From Thermobifida halotolerans (GTDB taxonomy: Bacteria; Actinomycetota; Actinomycetes; Streptosporangiales; Streptosporangiaceae): a stretch of DNA of 64,000 nt. Location of the stretch: NCBI RefSeq assembly GCF_003574835.2, contig NZ_CP063196.1, forward strand, positions 1,240,001 to 1,304,000. The letters are read 5' to 3'. The notes under the pieces are model-generated. The model saw only the letters and a list, made by a program, of their open reading frames with translations, had not been told where the DNA came from and did not search any database. Both the position numbers and the translations under genes were made by a program. Of the stretch, positions 44,422-53,756 are shown piece by piece. How positions within the stretch are numbered: the first letter of the stretch is position 1; every line of letters begins with the position of its first letter.

Positions 44422-45530
44422 CCGACATGCTCGGCGTCGACGTCCCCCTGGTCGGGTTCAACCGCTCCCCGGGAGTGGTCGCCGAGGTCACCAGGGCGGG
44501 CGGCTTCGGGGTGCTGGCCGCCACCTCCTACAGCCCCGAGGAGTTGGACGTCCAGCTCACCTGGATCGAGGAGCGGGTGCAGGGGCGGCCCTACGGCGTG
44601 GACCTGCTGGTGCCCGCCACGACGACGGTCGGCGACCCGGCCGACCTCGTGGCGAGCCTGCGCGCGCAGATCCCCGCCGAGCACATCGAGTTCGTCCGGG
44701 GCCTGCTGGAGCGCTACGGCGTGGACCCCGGCGACCTGTCCCGGGGGTTCGGCGCGGCCGACGACCAGGTCGAGGGCATCGCCCCGACGGGGGTGGAGGC
44801 GCTGCTGGACGTCGCGTTCTCCCACGACATCTCCCTGGTCGCCAACGCGCTCGGACCGCCGCCGCCGTCACTGGTGGAGCGCGGCAGGAAGGCGGGAGTC
44901 GCGGTGGCCGCGCTGGTCGGCAGGGCCGAACACGCGCTCAGGCAGCTCGACGCCGGGGTGGACCTGCTGGTCGCGCAGGGCACGGAGGCGGGCGGGCACA
45001 CCGGCACCGTCGCCACCATGGTGCTCACCCCCGAGATCGTCCACATCGCCGGGGACACGCCGGTGCTGGCGGCGGGCGGGATCGCCTCGGGCGCTCAGAT
45101 GGCCGCGGCGCTGGCGCTGGGCGCGGCGGGCGTGTGGTGCGGGTCGGTGTGGCTGAACAGCGTCGAGGACATCACGCCGGTGCACGTCAAGCGGAAGTTC
45201 CAGACCGCGGCCAGCACCGACACGGTGCGTTCGCGCACCCGCACCGGCAAGCCCGCCCGTCAACTGCGCAGCGCCTGGCACGACGAGTGGGAGCGTCCCG
45301 GCAGCCCCGAGCCGCTGGGCATGCCGCTGCAGATGATGCTGGCCAAGGACGCCTGGCAGCGCATCGACGCGGCGGCCGAGGCGGGGGCGGAGGGCGCCCG
45401 GGAGCTGGAGTCGTTCTTCGTCGGGCAGGTCGTGGGCTCCTTCGAGGAGCCGCGGCCCACCGCCCGGATCGTCGCGGAGATCGCCGCCGAGTGCGAGGAG
45501 CGCATCGCCGGCCTCTGGCGGATGCTGTGA
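44406..45530 (+). CDS. Nitronate monooxygenase / IpdC-like FMN protein
   Basis: A 374-residue TIM-barrel FMN protein. VPLVGFNRSPGVVAEVTRAGGFGVLAA near the start, LLVAQGTEAGGHTGTVA near 190 and VLAAGGIASGAQMAAALALGAAGVWCGS near 220 are the 2-nitropropane-dioxygenase/nitronate monooxygenase phosphate-binding signatures. Within acyl-CoA pathways, members such as mycobacterial IpdC act on CoA thioesters of steroid rings rather than nitronates, so an acyl-CoA redox role is more likely here. It overlaps the dehydrogenase gene by 16 bases. Confidence 0.85.
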   Translation: MRTALTDMLGVDVPLVGFNRSPGVVAEVTRAGGFGVLAATSYSPEELDVQLTWIEERVQGRPYGVDLLVPATTTVGDPADLVASLRAQIPAEHIEFVRGLLERYGVDPGDLSRGFGAADDQVEGIAPTGVEALLDVAFSHDISLVANALGPPPPSLVERGRKAGVAVAALVGRAEHALRQLDAGVDLLVAQGTEAGGHTGTVATMVLTPEIVHIAGDTPVLAAGGIASGAQMAAALALGAAGVWCGSVWLNSVEDITPVHVKRKFQTAASTDTVRSRTRTGKPARQLRSAWHDEWERPGSPEPLGMPLQMMLAKDAWQRIDAAAEAGAEGARELESFFVGQVVGSFEEPRPTARIVAEIAAECEERIAGLWRML

Positions 45531-45561
45531 CCGGCCGGGAGCGACGGGCCTTCGGGAGGGC

Positions 45562-45597
45562 GGGTCCGGGGCGGCGCCGCACCGCCGCCCCGGACCC
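45562..45597. terminator. Bidirectional terminator between converging genes
   Basis: A perfect 15-bp inverted repeat (45562-45576 with 45583-45597) with a six-base loop, between the nitronate-monooxygenase-like gene and the convergent SnoaL-like gene. Confidence 0.75.
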
Positions 45598-45607
45598 CGG
45601 GGCGCGC

Positions 45608-46072
45608 TCAGGCGGCCCAGCCGGTGCCCAGGTCGGTGCCGACGTGCATGGTGATGGTCTTCTCCGCGATCAGCGCCTCGTCACCCGTGACGCGGATGCG
45701 GTCGACGTAGGTGCCCCAGCCGATGGCCGAGCGGTCGGCGCCGCGGCCGGTGAAGAGGAAGTAGGAGGCGATCTCCACCAGGCCCGGCTCCAGCCAGGTG
45801 GTTTCGGGGGCGACGATGAAGTGGCGCTTCTCCGCGGGGTCGATCTCCAGCAGCCTGCGGTAGAACTCCGCGATCCCCTGCCGCCCGGCGGCGTCGCCCC
45901 GCCGCGTGCGCAGCACGCCGTCCTCGGTGAACAGGGCCGCGACCTCCTCGGGGACGGGGTCGTCCAGGGCCGCGGCGTAGCGGTGCAGGTGGTTGCGCGC
46001 GGTCTCCATCTCCTCCAGCCGTTGGACGCGGCGCAGCAGGGCCGCCACGGCTTCCGGGTTCGTCGCGGTCAT
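45608..46072 (-). CDS. SnoaL-like / NTF2-fold polyketide cyclase-dehydratase homologue
   Basis: A 154-residue protein of the SnoaL_4 type: RLEEMETARNHLHRYAAALDD, VAALFTEDGVLRTRRGD, GRQGIAEFYRRLLE, then beta strands with RHFIVAPETTWLEPG. Such proteins form a cone-shaped barrel and serve as hydratases, isomerases or dioxygenase small subunits. It is divergent from the large plus-strand operon at 46263 and shares its AT-rich promoter gap, so co-regulation is likely. Substrate unknown. Confidence 0.82.
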   Translation of the reverse strand: MTATNPEAVAALLRRVQRLEEMETARNHLHRYAAALDDPVPEEVAALFTEDGVLRTRRGDAAGRQGIAEFYRRLLEIDPAEKRHFIVAPETTWLEPGLVEIASYFLFTGRGADRSAIGWGTYVDRIRVTGDEALIAEKTITMHVGTDLGTGWAA

Positions 46073-46168
46073 GGGTCGGTCTCCTCGTCTCGGTGAGCGC
46101 GGCGGGGCCGGGTGCGCCCGATCGCCGCAACAGCGCCCGGTGCGGGGTCGAACGGCCCCGCAAGGGGT

Positions 46169-46222
46169 TTGACCTCACACAACTATATGATTAACATCAT
46201 CTTCATTATCATGAAATAGGCG
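46169..46222. promoter_or_regulatory. AT-rich divergent promoter region of the main catabolic operon
   Basis: TTGACC at 46169 and TAACAT at 46192 are 17 bases apart, a plausible sigma-70-type promoter. Downstream lies CATCTTCATTATCATGAAA; its ATTATCAT core also occurs at 41486. Candidate operator. Confidence 0.45.
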
Positions 46223-46262
46223 TTTGTGGGAGAAACCGCAGGCGATGGAGGGTGAGAGCATC

Positions 46263-47714
46263 GTGTCTTTGACGGAGCGTCCGGAACTGTTCATCGGGGG
46301 ACGCTGGGTCAGGAGCAGGGAAACCCGGCGGGTCGAGGTGCGCAACCCGGCCACCGGCGCCTACGTCGGAAGCGCCGCCCTGGCCTCGACCGCGGACATC
46401 GACGACGCCGTCGCCGCCGCCCGCGCCAGCTTCGACTCCGGCGTGTGGGCCGACACCCCGCCCGAGCGGCGTGCCGCGGTCCTGCACCGGGCCGCCGACC
46501 TGCTGGAGGCGCGCGCCCCCGAACTCGCCGGGCTCATCACCTCCGAGCTCGGCTGCCCGATCTGGTTCAGCGAGCGCGCCCACGTCCCCAACCCCATCCG
46601 CCACCTGCGCTACTACGCCGATCTGGCCAAGGACTTCAGCTACGACGAGCACCGCAGCGACGGCGCCAACACCAGCATCGTCACCCAGGTCCCCGTCGGT
46701 GTCGTCGCCGCCATCACCCCCTGGAACGGGCCGCTGAGCACCCCCGCGCTGAAGGTCGCCCCCGCCCTGGCCGCGGGCTGCTCGGTCGTCCTCAAGCAGC
46801 CGCCGGAGACCCCGCTGTCGGCCTACAACCTCGCCGACGCCCTCACCGAGGCGGGCCTGCCCGACGGCGTGCTCAACATCGTCCCCGCCGACCGCGCCGA
46901 AGGCGCCTACCTCGTCAACCACCCCCAGGTCGACAAGGTCGCCTTCACCGGAAGCTCGGCCGCGGGCAGGAAGATCATGGCCGACTGCGCCGAGCGGATC
47001 GCCCGGGTCACACTGGAACTCGGCGGCAAGTCCGCCGCGATCATTCTCGACGACGCCGACGTCGACAAGGTCGTTCCCGCCCTGCTGCCGATGGCGTTCA
47101 TGGTCAACGGCCAGGCCTGCATCGCCCAGACCCGGCTGCTGGTGCCCCGCTCCCGCAAGGACGAGATCGTCGACGCGTTCGCCCGCGCGATCAGCGACCA
47201 GCGGGTCGGCGACCCCGCCGACCCCGCCACGATGATCGGCCCCATGGTCAGCCGGCGCCAGCAGGAACGCGTCGAGGGCTACATCGCCACCGGACGCTCC
47301 GAGGGCGCCCGCGTCGTCGTCGGCGGAGAGCGCCCCCGCCTGCCGTCGGAGCTGGCGGGCGGCTGGTTCGTCGCGCCCACCCTGCTCTCCGACGTCCACA
47401 ACTCGATGCGCGTGGCCCAGGAGGAGATCTTCGGCCCCGTGCTCGCCGTCATCGACTACGGCAGCGACGAGGAGGCCGTCGCCATCGCCAACGACTCCGT
47501 CTACGGCCTGTCCGGCTCGGTGTGGAGCGGCGACGACGGACGCGCCCTGGCCGTCGCCCGCCGTATGCGCACCGGAATGGTCAGCCTCAACGGCCGGCCC
47601 CAGGCCTTCGGCACTCCCTTCGGCGGCTTCAAGCAGTCCGGCGTCGGCCGGGAGATGGGCCCCGAGGGATTCCGGGCCTACCTGGAGACCATGTCCATCG
47701 CCGTCGGCTCCTGA
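46263..47714 (+). CDS. Aldehyde dehydrogenase, first gene of the catabolic operon
   Basis: A 483-residue ALDH. Motifs: AITPWNGPLSTPALK near 145, LELGGKSAA near 245, catalytic Cys in NGQACIAQTR near 285, and EEIFGPVLAV near 385. I chose GTG 46263 with GGAGGG ten bases upstream over GTG 46224 and ATG 46245. It differs clearly from the ALDH at 37826. Oxidises an aldehyde to the acid that the downstream acyl-CoA synthetase or CoA-transferases can activate; this order supports an alcohol-aldehyde-acid-CoA route. Confidence 0.92.
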   Translation: MSLTERPELFIGGRWVRSRETRRVEVRNPATGAYVGSAALASTADIDDAVAAARASFDSGVWADTPPERRAAVLHRAADLLEARAPELAGLITSELGCPIWFSERAHVPNPIRHLRYYADLAKDFSYDEHRSDGANTSIVTQVPVGVVAAITPWNGPLSTPALKVAPALAAGCSVVLKQPPETPLSAYNLADALTEAGLPDGVLNIVPADRAEGAYLVNHPQVDKVAFTGSSAAGRKIMADCAERIARVTLELGGKSAAIILDDADVDKVVPALLPMAFMVNGQACIAQTRLLVPRSRKDEIVDAFARAISDQRVGDPADPATMIGPMVSRRQQERVEGYIATGRSEGARVVVGGERPRLPSELAGGWFVAPTLLSDVHNSMRVAQEEIFGPVLAVIDYGSDEEAVAIANDSVYGLSGSVWSGDDGRALAVARRMRTGMVSLNGRPQAFGTPFGGFKQSGVGREMGPEGFRAYLETMSIAVGS

Positions 47715-47741
47715 CGCGCACCGACCAGGAAGGAGAGGACG

Positions 47742-48593
47742 ATGACCGAACGCCTGAGAGGACGCGTCGCGGCGATCACCGGCGGAGCCAGCGGCATCGG
47801 CGAGGCCACCGCGCGACGCTTCCACGCCGAGGGCGCCAGCGTCGTGATCGCCGACGTCCAGGACGAGGCCGGGCAGGCCCTGGCCGGGGAGCTGGGCGAG
47901 CGCGCGCTGTTCGTGCGCACCGACGTCAGCCGCGAGGAGGACGTCGCCGCGCTCGTCGACACCGCGGTCGACCGCTTCGGCCGACTCGACGTGATGTTCA
48001 ACAACGCCGGGATCATGGGCGCGCTCGGCCCCATCGACGCCACCCGGCTGTCCGACGCCGACCTCACCATCGCGGTGAACCTGCGCGGCGTCATCTGCGG
48101 GATGAAGCACGCGGCCCGGGTCATGAAACCCCGGCGCAGCGGCGCCATCATCTCCACCTCCAGCCCCGCCGGGGTGCTGGGCGGGATCGGACCGCACATC
48201 TACAGCGCGGTCAAGGCCGGCGTCATCGGCCTGTCCAACTCGGTCGCGGCCGAGCTGCGCCAGCACGGCATCCGGGTCAACACGATCATCCCCGGGGCCG
48301 TGGTCTCGCCCATGACCGCCGGGATCGTCGTCGACGACGCGGGCGACATCGCCGGAACCCAGGAGGCGCTGAGCCGCACCGCCCTCATGGGGCGTCCCAT
48401 CCAGCCCGCCGACGTCGCCGCGGGCGCTCTCTACCTGGCCAGCGACGACGCCGCGTTCGTCACCGGCGTCGTGCTGCCGGTGGACGCCGGACTGACCGGG
48501 GCGAGTCGGCCCTCCCCCTACACCTCGGGACGCTACGCACAACCCGTCGCCCTGCTGGAAGCCGGTCGACGCATCGGAACGGACAACCGATGA
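47742..48593 (+). CDS. SDR family oxidoreductase
   Basis: A 283-residue short-chain dehydrogenase: AAITGGASGIGEATAR near 10, VIADVQDE (NAD-type acidic residue), FNNAGIMG, Ser in ISTSSPAG, Tyr-x-x-x-Lys as YSAVKAG, and FVTGVVLPVDAG. AGGAAGGAGAGG precedes the ATG. The C-terminal tail (about 25 residues after the usual end) is longer than normal. Overlaps the synthetase ATG by four bases. Probably oxidises an alcohol of the substrate. Confidence 0.92.
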   Translation: MTERLRGRVAAITGGASGIGEATARRFHAEGASVVIADVQDEAGQALAGELGERALFVRTDVSREEDVAALVDTAVDRFGRLDVMFNNAGIMGALGPIDATRLSDADLTIAVNLRGVICGMKHAARVMKPRRSGAIISTSSPAGVLGGIGPHIYSAVKAGVIGLSNSVAAELRQHGIRVNTIIPGAVVSPMTAGIVVDDAGDIAGTQEALSRTALMGRPIQPADVAAGALYLASDDAAFVTGVVLPVDAGLTGASRPSPYTSGRYAQPVALLEAGRRIGTDNR

Positions 48594-50740
48594 GAACCAC
48601 GGTGACCCCCCAGCGGCTGCGGGAGTTCTTCCAGCCGCGCTCCTTCGCGCTCGTCGGCGCCAGCGACAAGTCGACCTTCTCGGCGCTGCTGCACCGCAAC
48701 CTGGTGGCGGCCGGCCACGAGTCGGTGACCTACCTGGTCAACCGCAGAGCCGAGCGGGTCCACGGCCGCCGCGCCCATCCAAGCTGCCGCGCCATCGGCC
48801 GCCCCGTCGACCTGGCCTTCGTCATGGTGCCCGCGGCCGCGGTGGGCGACGCCCTGCGCGACGCCGCCGCGGCCGGGGTGCGCGGCGTGCTCGTGCTCAG
48901 CTCCGGCTTCGCCGAGGCGGGCGAGGAGGGGCGGCGCCGCCAGGAGGAACTGGTCGACCTCGCCGCCGAACTCGACCTGCTCCTGCTGGGACCCAACGTC
49001 CTCGGGTTCACCAACGTCGCGGCCGGGGTGCCCGCGATGGTGCTCGCCGACCAGCCGCAGGTGCCCGGCAACGTCGCCCTCATCTCGCAGAGCGGCGCCA
49101 GTTGCGGCGCGATGAAGGACTTCGCGGCACTGGCCGGGGTGGGCCTGTCCCACGTGATCACCGTCGGCAACGAGGCGATGGTCACCGTCGGGCACCTGAT
49201 CGACTACCTCGTCGACGACGAGCAGACCCGCGCCATCGCGGTGTTCATGGAGGGCATCCGCCAGCCGGAGGTGTTCGCCGCCGCGACCCGCCGGGCGGCC
49301 GAGGCGGGCAAGGCCGTCGTCGTGCTCAAGGCGGGCCGCAGCGAACTGGCCGCCCGCGCCGCCGCCTCGCACACCGGAGCCCTGGTCGGCGATGACCGCG
49401 TCATCGACGCGGTCTTTGCCCGCCACGGCGTCATCCGGGTCGACACCATCGAGTCGATGCTGGTCACCGCCGGGGTCGCGGCCCACACCGGTCCGCTCGT
49501 CCGGCCCGGCGTGGGCGTGGTCTCCATCTCCGGCGGGGCCTGCGACATCCTCGCCGACCTCGCCCAGGACACCGGGACCGCGCTGCCGGAGCTGTCGGCG
49601 GCCACCGCCGAGCACATCAGGGCGGTCATGCCCTCCTACGGGCACGTGCAGAACCCGCTCGACATCACCGGGGCGGCCATCCTCGACCCCTCCCTCTGGG
49701 AGGAGGCGGTCGCCGCGGTGGGACAGGACCCCGGAATCGGGGCGGTGCTCGCCGTCAACAGCCTGCCGTGGCGCGAGGACGGCGCACCCTTCTACGGGCA
49801 GAAGTACGTCGACGCCATCGGCGCGGGCGCGGCCCGCTCCGCCGCGCCCGTCATCTACCTCACCCAGGTGACCCAGCCGATCGGCGCGCGGGCCCGCGAC
49901 GTCCTCGACCGGGGCGGCCTGACCCACGTCGTGCCCGGCCTGCAGTTGGGCATCGACGCCCTGGCGCGGGTGGCGCGCTGGTCGGGCGACCGGCAGCGGC
50001 TCGCCGAGGAGGGCGGGGCGGGCCGGGTGCGCCCGCGCGACGTCGACCCCGTCCCCCTGTCCGAGGCCGACGCGCGCGCCCTGCTGGAGGACGCGCGCAT
50101 CCCCGTGGTGCCCGCACGGCACGTGCGCTCCGCCGAGGAGGCCGAACGCGCGGCACGGGAGTTCGGCGTCCCGGTGGCCATGAAGATCGTCTCCGCCGAC
50201 ATCGCGCACAAGAGCGACGTGGGCGGCGTCCGCCTGGGCGTGGACGCGCGGGCGGCGGCCGAGGCGTATGCGCAGATCGTCGAGGCGTGCGGGGCGAACG
50301 CCGCCGACGCCCGGCTCGACGGCGTCCTGGTCTCCCCGATGCGCGCACACGGCCTGGAACTGCTCGTCGGGGTGACCCGCGACCCCGACTGGGGCCTGAT
50401 GCTCGCCGTCGGCCTGGGCGGCGTCCTCGTGGAGGTCCTCGACGACGTCGCGCTCACCCCGCTGCCGGTCTCGCCCGAGCGCGCCCGGTCGATGCTGGAG
50501 GGCCTGCGCGGCGCGGCGCTGCTGCGCGGCGTCCGCGGCCGGCCCGGAGCCGACGTCGCCGCGCTGGCCGAGGTGGTCGCCGCCGTGGGACGGCTCGCCG
50601 AGGAGCTCGGTCCCCACCTGGAGTCCCTGGAGATCAACCCGCTGCGGGCCGCCGGATCATGCGTCGAGGCGCTCGACGTGCTCGTCACCTGGCGGGACTC
50701 CACCCCACACACGTCTGGAGAGGAAGCAACCGGATGCTGA
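48590..50740 (+). CDS. ADP-forming acyl-CoA synthetase (fused alpha-beta)
   Basis: A 716-residue NDP-forming acid-CoA ligase. The N-terminal CoA-binding domain has SFALVGASDKSTFS and the succinyl-CoA-ligase-like part has GNVALISQSGASCGAM and ASHTGALVGDD with the phosphorylated His. The C-terminal ATP-grasp domain (about 490-700) shows PVAMKIVSADIAHKSDVGGVRLG and LEINPLR. It makes acyl-CoA from a free acid with ATP giving ADP. ATG overlaps the SDR stop. Substrate is not deducible; the operon suggests the acid formed by the ALDH. Confidence 0.9.
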   Translation: MRTTVTPQRLREFFQPRSFALVGASDKSTFSALLHRNLVAAGHESVTYLVNRRAERVHGRRAHPSCRAIGRPVDLAFVMVPAAAVGDALRDAAAAGVRGVLVLSSGFAEAGEEGRRRQEELVDLAAELDLLLLGPNVLGFTNVAAGVPAMVLADQPQVPGNVALISQSGASCGAMKDFAALAGVGLSHVITVGNEAMVTVGHLIDYLVDDEQTRAIAVFMEGIRQPEVFAAATRRAAEAGKAVVVLKAGRSELAARAAASHTGALVGDDRVIDAVFARHGVIRVDTIESMLVTAGVAAHTGPLVRPGVGVVSISGGACDILADLAQDTGTALPELSAATAEHIRAVMPSYGHVQNPLDITGAAILDPSLWEEAVAAVGQDPGIGAVLAVNSLPWREDGAPFYGQKYVDAIGAGAARSAAPVIYLTQVTQPIGARARDVLDRGGLTHVVPGLQLGIDALARVARWSGDRQRLAEEGGAGRVRPRDVDPVPLSEADARALLEDARIPVVPARHVRSAEEAERAAREFGVPVAMKIVSADIAHKSDVGGVRLGVDARAAAEAYAQIVEACGANAADARLDGVLVSPMRAHGLELLVGVTRDPDWGLMLAVGLGGVLVEVLDDVALTPLPVSPERARSMLEGLRGAALLRGVRGRPGADVAALAEVVAAVGRLAEELGPHLESLEINPLRAAGSCVEALDVLVTWRDSTPHTSGEEATGC

Positions 50741-51522
50741 CCGACAAACGGGTCCTGGTCACCGGCGCGGGCAACGGCATGGGGCGGGAGATCGCCCTGG
50801 AGGCGGCCCGGCGGGGCGCCGCCCACGTCAGCGTCGCCGACATCGACGAGGCCGCGGCCGCCGGGACCGCGGCGGCCGTCGCCGAGGCCGGTGCGGAGGC
50901 CCGGGCGATCCGCGTCGACCTGGCCGACCCCGACCAGGTGCGCGCGATGGTGGAGCAGGCCGCGGCGGCCGGAGGGGGACTGGACACCCTGGTCAACAAC
51001 GCCGGCGTGCTGGACTCCACGTTCACCGACACGCCGACGCTGGAGGAGTTGCCGGAGGACGCCTGGGACCGGGTCTATGCCATCAACGTCAAGGCGGTCT
51101 GGCTGGCCACGAAGTTCGCCGCGCCCCACCTGCGGGCCTCGCGGCGCGGCCCCTCGGTGGTGAACGCGGCGTCGGTCGCGGGCATGACGGGCTACGGCTC
51201 CCCGGCCTACTCGTCGAGCAAGGGCGCGGTCATCCAGCTCACCCGGTCCACCGCCATCGCCCTGTCTCCTCAGGTGCGCTGCAACGCCTACTGTCCCGGG
51301 TCGATCGAGACGCCGATGAGTCAGGCGCACCTGGCCGCGGCACAGGATCCCGAGGCGCAGTTGCGTTCGATGACCGGTGCGCATCTGATCCCCCGGTTCG
51401 GGCGGGTCGACGAGGTCGCCAAGGTGGTGTGCTTCCTGGCCTCCGACGATGCCTCGTTCGTCACCGGCGGGATCTTCCCCGTCGACGGCGGCACGACCGC
51501 CTGGCGCGGCCTCCGGAGCTGA
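50734..51522 (+). CDS. SDR family oxidoreductase
   Basis: A 262-residue short-chain dehydrogenase: VLVTGAGNGMGREIAL, VADIDEA, VNNAGVLD, Ser in NAASVAGM, YSSSKGA for the Tyr-Lys pair, and FVTGGIFPVDGG. It overlaps the synthetase by seven bases, with GAGAGGAAG upstream. Third SDR of the island, so the pathway has several hydroxy/keto steps, for example 3-hydroxyacyl-CoA oxidation. It is the last gene before a 290-base gap with a new promoter. Confidence 0.92.
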   Translation: MLTDKRVLVTGAGNGMGREIALEAARRGAAHVSVADIDEAAAAGTAAAVAEAGAEARAIRVDLADPDQVRAMVEQAAAAGGGLDTLVNNAGVLDSTFTDTPTLEELPEDAWDRVYAINVKAVWLATKFAAPHLRASRRGPSVVNAASVAGMTGYGSPAYSSSKGAVIQLTRSTAIALSPQVRCNAYCPGSIETPMSQAHLAAAQDPEAQLRSMTGAHLIPRFGRVDEVAKVVCFLASDDASFVTGGIFPVDGGTTAWRGLRS

Positions 51523-51681
51523 CCGGGAAGGAGGCGCTCGGCGTGTGCCCCCGCGCCGCCGCACCCCGGTGGAGCGGGGGCTCCTCGGCATGCTCTCGTC
51601 TCGGTCGAACTGGGGAAACCACGCACGGTGACCACGGTGCTCCGCACGGGGCAAGAGCACGAAATTCCTGCTCATGAACTC

Positions 51682-51709
51682 TTGACCGGTGGCTAAATCA
51701 GACTAATGA
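51682..51709 (+). promoter_or_regulatory. Promoter for the TRAP transporter and downstream genes
   Basis: TTGACC and TAATGA separated by 16 bases, about 105 bases before the TRAP binding-protein start, in a locally AT-rich stretch that also has ATGATGATCAGG. A second transcript start within the island. Confidence 0.5.
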
Positions 51710-51815
51710 TGATCAGGAGCAAGTGGCGCAGATCACCTGTCCGCCGACCCATCTGAGCGGCCGGCGCTGTGGAGCCGTTGCCCTATCTCCCCTGACCAAA
51801 CAATGGAGTTCATTC

Positions 51816-53111
51816 ATGGTCACACGACGTGAAAACAAGGATGCCGTCCTCAAGGCATCCTGCCTCGCTCTCGGGGTGGTGAGCGCACTGGCCCTCACCG
51901 GTTGCGCCGAGTCCGGGACCGGTGCCGGCGGCGGTTCCGGCCAGGGTGTCGAGTACGGGGCCAGCATGGAGGAGTACCAGGCGGCGTTCGCCGACGTGGA
52001 CACCATCACGCTGACCACGCAGAGCCCCGCCCCCAAGGGGTCGATCACCGGCGCCAACGTCGAGGCCTACTTCGCGGCCCTCACCGAGTGGTCCGACGGC
52101 AAGCTGCAGTTCGACATCGCCTACTCCAACGCCATCGTGGAACCGGCCGAGACCGACGACGCCCTCATCGACGGACGCCTCGACATCGCCCAGGTCCTCC
52201 CGATCTACGAGCCGGCGGAGTACCCGGCCAACGCCGCCCTCATCGAGGCCAGCTTCCTCTCCGACCACAGCGTCGTCGTCGGCGCGCTGCAGTCCAACGC
52301 CTGGCCGCTGGAGGTCGCCTTCGACACCCCCGAGGTCATGCAGGAGTACGACGACAAGGGCATCAAGCTGATGGTGCCCTCCTACAACTCCGGGTCCAAC
52401 GCGCTGTTCTGCAGTGAGGAGCGCCGCAGCCTCGACGACCTCAAGGGCATGCAGGCCGCGGCCGGCGGCCAGGCCCAGAGCAAGGAGGTCGAGGCGCTGG
52501 GCGGCTCCGCGGCGTCCGTCGCCTACCCCGAGCTGTACGAGAGCCTGCAGCGCGGCGTCGTCGACTGCAGCGTCTCCAGCCTCACCGTGGGCGTCCTCGG
52601 CGGGTTCATCGACGCCGCCCCGCACGTCGTCGTCGACCCCGACGCGGGCTTCGCGCTGGCCCCCGGCGGCATGGCGATCAGCCAGTCGACCTGGGACTCG
52701 CTGCCCCTGGTGGCCCAGCAGCTGATGTGGGACCGCCTGGACGTCTTCCTGTCCAGCAACATCGCCGACAAGATCTGGCCGAACATCGTCGAGGCGTCCA
52801 AGCAGGTCGCCGAGGCCGGCGGATCCATCGAGGTCTTCGAGGAGGACGCCCGCACCGCCCTCAACGAGGCCAACGCCGAACTGCTGGAGGGCCTGCGCTC
52901 CACCCCGGCCGTCGAGGACGGGGACGCGTTCGTCGACCGCATCGAGGAGTCGGCCGCCAAGTGGCTGGAGACCGTCGAGGGCGACCTCGGCTACACCAAC
53001 GAGACCGACTACAACGGCTTCGCCGACTGGTACAGCGACGACGCGGTCGACATGGACCCCTACGTCGCGAAGGTGTACGAGGAGATCCTCCTGGAGCACC
53101 GCCCCTCCTGA
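51816..53111 (+). CDS. TRAP transporter substrate-binding lipoprotein (DctP family), copy 1
   Basis: A 431-residue binding protein with a lipoprotein signal ending SALALTGC (lipid Cys near 29), then a Gly/Ser linker. The mature part shows DctP traits: TLTTQSPAPKGSITGANVEAYFAAL, DALIDGRLDIAQV, KGMQAAAGGQAQSKEVEALGG with the conserved linker region, and QRGVVDC. Start ATG 51816 has GGAG eight bases upstream. It captures an organic-acid-like substrate outside the cell for the DctQM permease. Close paralogue at 61824. Confidence 0.88.
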   Translation: MVTRRENKDAVLKASCLALGVVSALALTGCAESGTGAGGGSGQGVEYGASMEEYQAAFADVDTITLTTQSPAPKGSITGANVEAYFAALTEWSDGKLQFDIAYSNAIVEPAETDDALIDGRLDIAQVLPIYEPAEYPANAALIEASFLSDHSVVVGALQSNAWPLEVAFDTPEVMQEYDDKGIKLMVPSYNSGSNALFCSEERRSLDDLKGMQAAAGGQAQSKEVEALGGSAASVAYPELYESLQRGVVDCSVSSLTVGVLGGFIDAAPHVVVDPDAGFALAPGGMAISQSTWDSLPLVAQQLMWDRLDVFLSSNIADKIWPNIVEASKQVAEAGGSIEVFEEDARTALNEANAELLEGLRSTPAVEDGDAFVDRIEESAAKWLETVEGDLGYTNETDYNGFADWYSDDAVDMDPYVAKVYEEILLEHRPS

Positions 53112-53136
53112 CCCCCGCACCCCGCAGCGACCCCCC

Positions 53137-53169
53137 GCGTCCGGGGCGGGCGGCCCCCGCCCCGGACGC
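53137..53169 (+). terminator. Intercistronic hairpin between TRAP binding protein and permease genes
   Basis: A perfect 14-bp GC-rich inverted repeat (53137-53150 with 53156-53169), five-base loop, in the 93-base gap. It likely causes partial termination or mRNA protection so that binding protein is made in excess. Confidence 0.55.
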
Positions 53170-53204
53170 CCCCTCCCACCGTTTCCCAGTCCCGCGGAGA
53201 TGAC

Positions 53205-53744
53205 ATGACCGCACCACCGGCCTCGAAGGGCCGCCGCGCGATCGAGTTGCTCATCGAGGTGCCAGCCGTCGTCGTGGCGTTCGTGATGATGCTGCACGTC
53301 ACGGCCAACGCCCTGCTGCGTTACTTCGTCAACAGCCCGATCCCCAACACGTTGGAGGTCGTGCAGTACTGGTACATGCCGATCGTCGCCTTCCTCGGCT
53401 TCGTCGCCGCGCAACTGCGGGGCCAGCACATCGCCGCGGACCTGGTCTTCCGGATGCTGCCCCGGGCGACCAAGCCCTACGTCACGGCGGTGGGCTGCGC
53501 GGCGAGCGCGCTGATGGCAGCGGGCTTCGCCTGGTACGGCTGGGGCGAGGCCGTGCACGCCTGGGAGATCACGATGACCGCGGGCGTGAGTTCCCTCATC
53601 TCCTGGCCCACCTACTTCCTGGTCCCCCTCGCCTTCGCAAGCCTGACCGTGCAGTTCGCGTGGGCCACGGTCCAGGCCGTCCGCAGTCCCGACGCCGACG
53701 ACGCCGACGAGCTGTCGAGCGCCAAACAGCCGGCCTCCGTGTAG
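53205..53744 (+). CDS. TRAP transporter small permease (DctQ)
   Basis: A 179-residue protein with four hydrophobic segments (about 15-38, 52-72, 88-112, 130-155). NALLRYFVNSPIPNTLEVVQYWY and the following FLGFVAAQLRGQHIAADLVF are the DctQ pattern. Its stop is followed directly by the ribosome site of DctM. It forms the membrane complex with DctM; driven by an ion gradient in known systems. Confidence 0.9.
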   Translation: MTAPPASKGRRAIELLIEVPAVVVAFVMMLHVTANALLRYFVNSPIPNTLEVVQYWYMPIVAFLGFVAAQLRGQHIAADLVFRMLPRATKPYVTAVGCAASALMAAGFAWYGWGEAVHAWEITMTAGVSSLISWPTYFLVPLAFASLTVQFAWATVQAVRSPDADDADELSSAKQPASV

Positions 53745-53756
53745 TTGGAGAAGACC

